A stretch of 53,503 bases of DNA, taken from the NCBI GenBank assembly GCA_016867975.1, contig VGIC01000009.1, forward strand, positions 1 through 53,503, in the 5' to 3' direction. This stretch comes from Betaproteobacteria bacterium (GTDB lineage: Bacteria > Pseudomonadota > Gammaproteobacteria > Burkholderiales > Methylophilaceae). Shown one piece after another: positions 46,372 to 53,503 of the stretch. Each line of letters starts with the position of its first letter. Position 1 is the first letter of the stretch. The notes below the pieces were generated by a model, which saw nothing but the letters and a program-made list of their open reading frames with translations, made no database searches and was not told the origin of the DNA. The translations under genes and the position numbers were made by a program.

Positions 46372-49062
46372 ATGACCTTCATCCCCATTATTCTTTGCTC
46401 ATCTGCACGGCTTGCACGCAGTATTCAGGCGGATATTGCTGTTAAGTTTCACCAGGCAGGAGATGTTCAATGGCAAAGCCCTAATGTGCAGACGCTATCG
46501 CAATGGCAGGAAAGTGTGATTGAAGAAAGTCTGCTCATCGGTCAGATTGACGAGGTGATGCCGCCTTATGCGCTGAGTACATTCAATGAGCAGCTATTGT
46601 GGGAAGAAGTGATTACACAAGCGCTGAAAAAAAATGCTTTTGGCGATTTGTTTGATGTATCTGGCTTGGCAAGTGCGGCGATGGAGGCGAATCGTTATGT
46701 AGTTGCTTGGAATATGCACCTGCCCAGAGCATATCTGGCAGAAGAGGCGCGCCAGTTTATTGATTGGCAGCGTATGTTTCAGCAGCGTTGTGGCGAGTTG
46801 AACGTGCTGGAAAATGTACGTTATGTAGATTGGCAACTCTCTCAATTGTCGCACACTCGTTGTGTACTCCCTCCGCAAATAGCTTTTGCGGGTTTTGATC
46901 AAACGGCACCACAGGAGCAGCGTCTGCGCGAGATTCTGATACAGCGTGGTGTTGAGATAATCGACTATCTAACAACTACAGCAGAAACTGCCGTAGCACA
47001 GCATGCAAGCTTGCAGGATCAAGCGGCTGAATGTCGTGCTGCCGTTGCATGGGTCAAGCAATATTTGATTGAAAAGCCAACGGCCAAGTTGGCAATTGTG
47101 GTGCCGCGTTTGAGTGAGGTGAGAAATCAGTTGGCAGATTTGCTGGATGATGTGTTTTATCCTGCAAGCGTGCGACCAGCAATGGCAGACATGGAGCGGC
47201 ATTATAATTTTTCTTTGGGGACACCTCTGGCCGAGCAGCCTGTTATTCAAGCAGCGCTTAATTTGCTGCGCATACTGGTGAGTCCACGTCTGCATCAGGT
47301 GGATATATCAGCGATGCTACTGTCGCCATTTTGGTCTGCCAGCCAGCGTGAAGCAGATGCCCGTGCTTTGCTGGATGCGAGAATGCGCGAGCATTTGCCC
47401 ACACAGTTCAGCTTGTCACGATTTACAGCGTTTGTACAAAAGCAGCAGGATAGCGGTTTGTCGCTGGCTGCTCTGCTGGCTGACCTTGATGCAGCCATTG
47501 CGATTAGCCTAGCAAGAAGAATGGAACCTTCGCAGTGGGCGCTGGTGTTTGATCGCCTGCTGGATGCGCTGAAATGGCCAGGTGAGCGTAGTATCAGTAG
47601 TCTGGAGTATCAGGCAATGACTGCGTGGCAAAAGGCATTGCAGCAATTAGCAAAACTGGATGTGTTGCGTAAGCGCCTAAATGCGGGCGAGGCCGTGCAT
47701 TACATGCAGCAGATTTGCCTCGGCCAAGTGTTTCAGGCGGAAACCGAGCATGCGCCTTCCATACAGATTCTTGGCATCATGGAGGGCCTGAGTTCGCCTG
47801 TGGACGCGATCTGGTGCATGCATATGAATGACCATATCTGGCCATCGCTAGCCAGACCGAATCCATTGTTGCCCGCTTTCGTACAGCGTGCCGCTGCTGT
47901 GCCTAACGCAGATAATAGCGTGCAGGCTGCATTTGCTGCAACGATACATCGTCGGCTATTGCATTCAGCAAAAACGATTATCTTTTCCAGTAGCAGGATG
48001 GAAGGCGAGAGTCAGCTGCGTGTGTCACCACTGATGAAAGATATTCCGGCTATTGGTAGCGCGTTATCTCTGGCGATCCCCTTGGCTGAAACACTGGCAG
48101 AACAATTAAGTCATGTACAAGGTGAGCTGGAGCATGTGGATGATTACATCGCGCCAGCGGTGAGGGAAGGCGAGCATGTTTCTGGCGGTACGGGCTTACT
48201 GAAAGCGCAGGCGATTTGCCCAGCGTGGGCGTTCTACCAGTATCGCTTGGGGGCTAAGGCGCTTAAAGTGGCGGTCTCTGGTTTGGACAACTTGTCGCGT
48301 GGTTCACTGGTGCATAGCGTGCTGGAACATTTCTGGCGTAAGCGCCATTACGCAGACCTGCGTGATATGAGTAGTAATGATTTGGCTAAATCGCTAGTGC
48401 AGGCGGTGCATTATGCGATACAGAGTTTTGTTGCAGAAAACGATGTTGTTTCAGATACAGTGCTTGCGCTAGAGCAGGAGCGTCTGACGATACTGGTTGG
48501 CGATTGGCTACTGTTTGAAAAAAATAACGGCGTGTCATTCAAGATCATTGCCTGTGAAGCAGAGAAAAAAGTTGACATTCGTGGCATAGAAGTGACACTT
48601 AAAATTGACAGGATTCATGCGCTAACAACTGGTGGACTAGTGTTTGTGGATTACAAAACCGGACAAGCACCCAAGACTAGCAGCTGGGGTGAGGACCGTA
48701 TCACCGAACCCCAACTGCCCATTTATGCCACTTTCTATGCGCAGGATGCTACACAGATTTCTGGGGTGTACTTTGGTATGGTCAAAACGGCGGAGCATGC
48801 TTTTTCTGGTGTAACAGAAGACATTTTTTCGGCAGAGTCAACTCAGCGCAAGCCTGTTTTTATTCAGGACTTTAGCAACTGGTCCAGTTTGCTGGCACAC
48901 TGGAAAACCAGTATCGAAGCTATCGCAGAAGAGCTGAAAGGCGGAGTATCTGCCGTAAGGTTCTCGAATGAAAATGAACTCATGTATTGTGAGGTATTGC
49001 CATTGCTACGTTTGCCTGAACGCAAGCTGCAATTCGAGCGTTTTCAGGAGAATGCAGAATGA
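46372..49062 (+). CDS. AddB-like nuclease subunit (PD-(D/E)XK)
   Basis: 896 residues, of the 'probable DNA repair protein' group found beside AddA-like helicases in betaproteobacteria. It has an inactivated helicase-like body (SVRPAMADMERHYNFSLGTP, ILGIMEGLSSPVDAIWCMHM, NDHIWPSLARPNPLLPAFV) and a C-terminal RecB-type nuclease with KIDRIHALTTGGLVFVDYKTG (Asp ... Asp-Tyr-Lys). Unlike Bacillus AddB, I see no Walker A and only scattered cysteines instead of the four that hold a Fe-S cluster. It overlaps the helicase gene by four bases (ATGA). Confidence 0.85.
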   Translation: MTFIPIILCSSARLARSIQADIAVKFHQAGDVQWQSPNVQTLSQWQESVIEESLLIGQIDEVMPPYALSTFNEQLLWEEVITQALKKNAFGDLFDVSGLASAAMEANRYVVAWNMHLPRAYLAEEARQFIDWQRMFQQRCGELNVLENVRYVDWQLSQLSHTRCVLPPQIAFAGFDQTAPQEQRLREILIQRGVEIIDYLTTTAETAVAQHASLQDQAAECRAAVAWVKQYLIEKPTAKLAIVVPRLSEVRNQLADLLDDVFYPASVRPAMADMERHYNFSLGTPLAEQPVIQAALNLLRILVSPRLHQVDISAMLLSPFWSASQREADARALLDARMREHLPTQFSLSRFTAFVQKQQDSGLSLAALLADLDAAIAISLARRMEPSQWALVFDRLLDALKWPGERSISSLEYQAMTAWQKALQQLAKLDVLRKRLNAGEAVHYMQQICLGQVFQAETEHAPSIQILGIMEGLSSPVDAIWCMHMNDHIWPSLARPNPLLPAFVQRAAAVPNADNSVQAAFAATIHRRLLHSAKTIIFSSSRMEGESQLRVSPLMKDIPAIGSALSLAIPLAETLAEQLSHVQGELEHVDDYIAPAVREGEHVSGGTGLLKAQAICPAWAFYQYRLGAKALKVAVSGLDNLSRGSLVHSVLEHFWRKRHYADLRDMSSNDLAKSLVQAVHYAIQSFVAENDVVSDTVLALEQERLTILVGDWLLFEKNNGVSFKIIACEAEKKVDIRGIEVTLKIDRIHALTTGGLVFVDYKTGQAPKTSSWGEDRITEPQLPIYATFYAQDATQISGVYFGMVKTAEHAFSGVTEDIFSAESTQRKPVFIQDFSNWSSLLAHWKTSIEAIAEELKGGVSAVRFSNENELMYCEVLPLLRLPERKLQFERFQENAE

Positions 49063-52000
49063 CCGTGCATCAGTCTTTTGATCTTGCTGCTGATACACAC
49101 AGCCGTTTGCGTGCGCTGGAGCTGACTTCATTTATTGTAGAGGCACCAGCAGGTGCGGGTAAAACCGAGCTGCTGACGCAGCGTTATCTGAAACTGCTGA
49201 CAACGGTGAGTGCGCCTGAAGAAATTATTGCGATTACCTTTACCAATAAAGCCGCTGCGGAGATGCGTTTACGGATTATGGATAGCCTGATAAAAGCGGC
49301 TAATCAGGAGAAGCCTCAGCAAGCGCATAAACAGATCACCTATGATTTAAGCCTGCAAGCCTTGCAACATGCGCAGTTGAAAGACTGGCAGTTGATTGAG
49401 AACCCATCCCGTCTTCGCATTTTTACTATTGATAGCTTATGCGCTCATCTGGTCAGACAAATGCCGTTAATGAGCCGCTTTGGCGCGCAGCCGCGTGTGA
49501 CAGAAGATGCAGATGGTTTGTATGCGCAGGTTGCAGAACAGACGCTGGCACTGCTTGAAGATAAAACGCATGGCGAAATAGTTAAAGCTGCCCTACGTTA
49601 TTTGGATAACGATGCCAGCAAATTAAAAAACCTGTTGGTGGTGATGTTGGAAAAGCGTGATCAGTGGCTACATCACGCGCAGCATGAGGTCGAATCGAAT
49701 GCATTGCAGCAGACACTGCAATATCTGGTAGAGCATGATCTAGCCTTTGTTGAGCAGGCGATCAATGCCAGAGTGCAGCATGAGCTGATGGCGGTAGCGC
49801 GTTTTGCTGCATCTAATCTGCCTTTTGATCATGCGGTAGCTTTATTGGCAGACTGGGAAACGCCGATGACCAGCAGTCAAGCGTGCCTGACGATGTGGCG
49901 TGCCCTGGCGGATTTTGTGCTGACAGATAAAGGCGAGCCGCGCAAATTGGCTGGCCTCAATGTTAAGTTTGGTTTTCCTGCCACTGACGATGGGCGTGCA
50001 CAAAAGCAGGTCTTGGCTGACGTGATTGCGTCAATTGCTGATTTAAGTGTCTTGCACCGTGTGCGTAACCTGCCTGATCTCAGTCATGAAAACACGGACT
50101 GGCAAGTCATCACCATACTTTCCAAGCTACTGAATCTGGCTGTTGCCGAGCTGTGGCTCACTTTTCAGCGAGCTGGAGAGGTGGATTTTTCGGAAATAGC
50201 GCAGCGTGCCACACATGCCATGACCAATCACTTTGGTGAACCCACAGAATTGGCGCTAAAGCTGGATTACCAGATTCAGCATCTGTTAGTAGATGAATTT
50301 CAGGATACCAGCCCTAGTCAGATTACCTTACTAGAACAGCTGACACTGGGATGGCAGCCAGATGATGGGCGTACTTTGTTCACGGTAGGTGACCCGATGC
50401 AGTCTATCTACCGTTTTCGCAAGGCCAATGTCGGCTTGTTTATTGATGCAGCCAAACATGGGATTGGTAATGTCCAACTAGAGCGTTTACAACTGTATCG
50501 CAATAACCGCTCTTGTCCAGCCGTGGTTAACTGGATTAATCATACCTTTGCGTCTATTTTTCCGCCTAATGATGAGGTGACTCAAGGGGCAATTCATTAT
50601 CGTGCGTTTATTGCAACCAAACAGGAGATGTCGCAAGCGGGTGTGGATGTGCATCCTGTCATAAGCTTGTTAGATGAAACCGCCGAGCTTGCCAGTCAGC
50701 GCGAGGCTGACACGGTCATTAGCATTATTCAGGCGGAGCGTCGTGCCGATCCTGAAAGAAAAATAGCCGTGTTGGTGCGGTCTAAAAAACATCTCGCAGC
50801 GCTGGTAAGCAAATTACGCAGAGATTTCAGAGATATGCCTTTTCAGGCGGTGGAAATAGAGGCTTTGCAGGGGCGGCAGGTGGTGCAAGATTTGCTTTCG
50901 CTGACATATGCCTTGCACCACCGCGCGGATCGCGTGCATTGGCTGGCGATTCTACGTGCACCTTGGTGCGGATTGACTTTGAAAGATCTGCATACGCTGG
51001 CAGGTCATGACCATCAAAGCACGATATGGACACTAATGCAAAATGATGTGTTGCTGAGTCAGTTGGATGAAAAGACACGTTTGCTACATATGCGCGATAT
51101 ACTCGCCGAGGCTTTTGCAACTCAGGGACGCATGAATGTCAGTCGCTGGGTGCGTGGTGTATGGTTAATGCTCAATGGCACCGCCTGCTTGTGGGCGCAG
51201 AGCGATGTGGTGGATGTGCAGACATTTTTTAACTGCTTAGACCGTCTTGACCGTAGCAATCAGTTTTCACCTGAGCGCATGGCAAGTGAAATCACCAAGC
51301 TATTTGCCGCACCGGATAGTCACGGTGCCAATTTGCAGATGATGACAATACACAAATCGAAAGGTTTGGAGTTTGATACGGTGATTCTGCCAGGTTTGGG
51401 GGCGGTCGTTGGAGGAAATTATGATGATAAACCGCTCGTGCTCTGGGAAGAAGTGCTAATAGATCACCGGCGTGAGTTGCTGGCAGCGCCATTTGTCCCC
51501 AAGGGCGCACGGGATAAAGACAAGGTCAGCCCATATGATTACCTAGAAGCGCGCGAGCATGAGCGCGATGCCAATGAAGTTGCTCGCGTACTCTATGTGG
51601 CTGCTACGCGTGCAGAACGCAAGCTGCATCTGGTTGGTGTGGCTAAGCAGAATGCCAAAGGTGAGATTAAACCTGCCCAATATACCCATTTGGATTTGTT
51701 ATGGCCGACTGTGGTGCAGAACTATGAATCACAGCCAGTATTCGAGGTGGGGGCAGATGTTCAGAATAGCATGGCGGATTTTGTCCCCAGCCTTATCCGG
51801 CTGGCAACCTTTGCAATACCGGCAGTTTTACAGCCCGCTAAAGCATTGCAGAAGAATAAACCGATTCAGCAAAATACAATGCCTACAAGTATTAACAGCA
51901 TAGAGGCCGATATTGGCACTTTGGCGCATCGTTATATGGAAATAATTGCCAAGCAGGGGCTGGCGTCATGGACAAGCGCGCGCATCACCACGCTTAAGTC

Positions 52001-52421
52001 TGCGATGGCACATTGGCTGGTTCAGCAGGGGCATGGCGCAGATTTGGCGGAGACTGCCGCGCAAAAGACTATTGATTTGTTGGCTCAATCCCTTAACAGT
52101 GCGGATGGTCAGTGGGTGTTGCGTGCCAGAGCGCAGGCAGATGCTGAACTTACATTTACGTCGTGGGTGGATGGTGTGGCCAAAACTTATGTGATTGATC
52201 GCACATTTGTTGAAAATCACATACGTTGGGTGATTGATTACAAAACGACCGACCTCCCCGAAAACATGAGCGATGCAGCGTTGCAACTTGCAGCAGAAGG
52301 TCATCGTAAACAATTAGCAGCTTATGCAGCATTATTTACACACGAAGCACTTGAGGTAAAATGTGCCGTGTTTTTTATGTCACTTGGTAAGCTGGTTCAT
52401 ATGTCATCTGGAAGTCCTTAA
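49059..52421 (+). CDS. AddA-like helicase-nuclease (UvrD/Rep family, 1120 aa)
   Basis: Walker A VEAPAGAGKTELLTQRY near the start, motif Ia ITFTNKAAAEMRLR, FTIDSLCAHLVRQMP, motif II LLVDEFQDTSPSQITLL, motif III GDPMQSIYRFRKANVG, motif V MTIHKSKGLEFDTVILPG, motif VI VLYVAATRAERKLHLVG, and a C-terminal RecB nuclease (IGTLAHRYMEII, IRWVIDYKTTDLPEN). Helicase and nuclease motifs are both intact. With the preceding gene it would make an end-resecting enzyme in place of RecBCD. Annotators may call it RecB or UvrD. yqaA starts at the next base. Confidence 0.9.
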   Translation: MTVHQSFDLAADTHSRLRALELTSFIVEAPAGAGKTELLTQRYLKLLTTVSAPEEIIAITFTNKAAAEMRLRIMDSLIKAANQEKPQQAHKQITYDLSLQALQHAQLKDWQLIENPSRLRIFTIDSLCAHLVRQMPLMSRFGAQPRVTEDADGLYAQVAEQTLALLEDKTHGEIVKAALRYLDNDASKLKNLLVVMLEKRDQWLHHAQHEVESNALQQTLQYLVEHDLAFVEQAINARVQHELMAVARFAASNLPFDHAVALLADWETPMTSSQACLTMWRALADFVLTDKGEPRKLAGLNVKFGFPATDDGRAQKQVLADVIASIADLSVLHRVRNLPDLSHENTDWQVITILSKLLNLAVAELWLTFQRAGEVDFSEIAQRATHAMTNHFGEPTELALKLDYQIQHLLVDEFQDTSPSQITLLEQLTLGWQPDDGRTLFTVGDPMQSIYRFRKANVGLFIDAAKHGIGNVQLERLQLYRNNRSCPAVVNWINHTFASIFPPNDEVTQGAIHYRAFIATKQEMSQAGVDVHPVISLLDETAELASQREADTVISIIQAERRADPERKIAVLVRSKKHLAALVSKLRRDFRDMPFQAVEIEALQGRQVVQDLLSLTYALHHRADRVHWLAILRAPWCGLTLKDLHTLAGHDHQSTIWTLMQNDVLLSQLDEKTRLLHMRDILAEAFATQGRMNVSRWVRGVWLMLNGTACLWAQSDVVDVQTFFNCLDRLDRSNQFSPERMASEITKLFAAPDSHGANLQMMTIHKSKGLEFDTVILPGLGAVVGGNYDDKPLVLWEEVLIDHRRELLAAPFVPKGARDKDKVSPYDYLEAREHERDANEVARVLYVAATRAERKLHLVGVAKQNAKGEIKPAQYTHLDLLWPTVVQNYESQPVFEVGADVQNSMADFVPSLIRLATFAIPAVLQPAKALQKNKPIQQNTMPTSINSIEADIGTLAHRYMEIIAKQGLASWTSARITTLKSAMAHWLVQQGHGADLAETAAQKTIDLLAQSLNSADGQWVLRARAQADAELTFTSWVDGVAKTYVIDRTFVENHIRWVIDYKTTDLPENMSDAALQLAAEGHRKQLAAYAALFTHEALEVKCAVFFMSLGKLVHMSSGSP

Positions 52422-53003
52422 ATGAAAATTTTCTCAGCGCTGTATCAGCGTACCATGCAATGGGCAAGATTGCCCAACGCTCCAAGATACCTAGGGCTGC
52501 TTAGCTTTGCCGAATCGTCATTCTTTCCGATTCCGCCAGATGTGATGCTGGCGCCGATGAGCCTTGCCAGCCCTGATAGAGCCTGGCGATTTGCGTTCAT
52601 CACGACAGTCACGTCTGTATTGGGTGGCTTATTCGGTTATATGATAGGTGCGATAGCTTTTGACATCATCGCGTCACCTCTCAAGGCTAGCAGCTATTGG
52701 GCATACTATCAAATGGCAGTTATATGGTTCGGTGATTGGGGGTTTTGGGCAATATTTGTCGCAGGATTTTCACCCATACCTTATAAAGTGTTCACCATTG
52801 CGGCTGGCACGCTCTCCATGGCTTTGCTACCGTTTACATTGGCTTCTGTGATTGGACGAGGTTCACGTTTCTTTTTGGTAGCTGGCTTGATGAAGTGGGG
52901 GGGTGCACGCATGGAGGCGCGTCTTCACCACTATGTAGACCGTATTGGCTGGGCGACGGTTCTGTTAGTGCTGATTGCAGTATTAGTAAAAACCCATCTA
53001 TAG
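52422..53003 (+). CDS. yqaA: YqaA family (DedA/VTT-type) membrane protein
   Basis: 193 residues with about five hydrophobic stretches. LLSFAESSFFPIPPDVMLAP resembles the DedA/SNARE-associated start (E-S-F-x-P-I-P), followed by FGYMIGAIAFDIIA, WAIFVAGFSPIPYKVFTI (F-S-P-I-P-Y-K), GRGSRFFLVAGLMKWGG. DedA-like proteins are lipid scramblase or flippase candidates. The ATG touches the TAA of the upstream helicase gene (TAAATG), so it is cotranscribed, though no functional link is known. Confidence 0.88.
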   Translation: MKIFSALYQRTMQWARLPNAPRYLGLLSFAESSFFPIPPDVMLAPMSLASPDRAWRFAFITTVTSVLGGLFGYMIGAIAFDIIASPLKASSYWAYYQMAVIWFGDWGFWAIFVAGFSPIPYKVFTIAAGTLSMALLPFTLASVIGRGSRFFLVAGLMKWGGARMEARLHHYVDRIGWATVLLVLIAVLVKTHL

Positions 53004-53008
53004 CACAT

Positions 53009-53300
53009 CTAGAAACCGCAGTTAAACACGTTGAGTATGCGGTTTTTGGGTGGATGGCAAGGCGCATGAAGTAGCATGACTACCTCCCTTGTTCAAGGTG
53101 GTGAGTAGCTGAGAATAGTACAAATCACCGAAATCTTTCATCTCCTGCGCTACTCCCTAAGGGTAGGGTGAGGGCATAGCCTTGCTGGACTTGGTTTTTA
53201 GCTTGAATGAAAGCACTCTTTGTGCCAAAGTAGCCATCGTTTCGTCTTCTTGTGGCACACGGTGGGTGAGTGTCTTTTCTACCGGAACCTAAGGCTGGTG
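53009..53300 (-). repeat. Composite remnant of the TIR repeat families, downstream of yqaA
   Basis: 53009-53085 (TCTAGAAACCGCAGTTAA, then CACGTTGAGTATGCGGTTT, ATGAAGTAGCATG) is the reverse complement of the right third of the 5729/30940 family. It breaks off near 53094 and is followed by CTGAGAATAGTACAAATCAC (53110-53129), which matches the inner right part of 34869-35065. The rest of the 500-bp gap, to about 53340, shows no gene I can support; one minus-strand frame (53125-53352) is low-complexity and within repeat DNA. Confidence 0.6.
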
Positions 53301-53345
53301 GGGCTTTTGCTGTAAATGTGGAGACATTCACAGCGTGCGATAGAG

Positions 53346-53375
53346 TTGACAAAATTTAATTTTTTGTATTAAAAT
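53346..53375 (+). promoter_or_regulatory. Strong promoter for a gene beyond the window
   Basis: Consensus TTGACA (53346-53351) with an AT-rich spacer and TTAAAA/TAAAAT at 17/18 bp. The transcript would have a leader of about 125 bases; the window ends in ATTGGAG, a Shine-Dalgarno-like sequence, so a start codon should lie just outside. Confidence 0.65.
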
Positions 53376-53503
53376 GAAAAATTGGCAATTTTATGCAATC
53401 TAGATTTGGCGATGCGTTTGATAGGTCTATAGTTGGTATAGCAATGATAGGGCTACGTCAGTTTGTATGTAATTGAGATGATGATTTAATCATTTTATTG
53501 GAG

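Noticed and set aside
53125-53352. 75-codon minus-strand frame near the right edge
   Set aside because: Within composite repeat DNA; looks like a spurious frame of the kind repeats often give.

Overview
This window looks like a chromosomal core segment of a moderate-GC betaproteobacterium, most plausibly a methylotroph of the Methylophilaceae (Methylotenera/Methylophilus type). The evidence is the gene orders (tyrA-aroA-cmk-rpsA-ihfB-lapB-pyrF; trxB/ftsK-lolA-rarA-serS; mrp/metG divergent), an EF-P with Arg32 next to its rhamnosyltransferase EarP, and oxidative hexose-phosphate genes (zwf, pgl) of the kind used in the ribulose-monophosphate cycle. The taxonomic call is inference. Almost every gene is recognisable housekeeping. 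No rRNA, tRNA, CRISPR array, prophage or intact IS was seen.

Layout. 1-6448: a partial Mth938-family gene, then alaA-hom-thrC-thyA-folA (alanine, threonine/methionine and folate/dTMP synthesis); a different small repeat element sits in each of the gaps hom/thrC, thyC-side thrC/thyA and thyA/folA. 6483-12257: a large Orn/Lys/Arg decarboxylase, dcd, zwf and divergent pgl. 12282-15628: divergent mrp/metG. 15705-23368: a leftward block, comEA-like, pyrF, lapB, ihfB, rpsA, cmk, aroA, tyrA. 23426-27261: the N-degron transferases bpt-aat and divergent ygiQ with an FNR-like box. 27503-30870: a Fur-box-controlled TonB receptor, gluQ and a DUF3301 protein. 31510-34182: ammonium transporter with NtrC/sigma-54 control signals, ispD-ispF. 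34237-41941: Smr protein, trxB, ftsK-lolA-rarA-serS. 41938-46278: mltF, a small unknown gene, efp, earP, greB, a membrane protein. 46372-53003: an AddB/AddA-like helicase-nuclease pair and a YqaA-type membrane protein. The window ends in a repeat remnant and a strong promoter for a gene beyond the edge.

The most unusual content is in the gaps. (1) Three elements carry decayed copies of a small GIY-YIG endonuclease gene, each bounded by inverted REP-like palindromes (3027-3327, 4776-4925, 8753-9107); they share gene, ends and orientation, and look like members of a nuclease-linked mobile repeat family. (2) A ~235-bp terminal-inverted-repeat element occurs between thyA and folA and upstream of amtB, with related ends at 34869-35065 and 53009 onward. 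(3) A third ~210-bp family (32697-32906 and 18232-18510) starts within the amtB stop codon. (4) A 38-bp palindromic repeat is present at 3042-3079 and 18259-18296. Several of these elements end within a few bases of start codons and so form the leader of the downstream gene.
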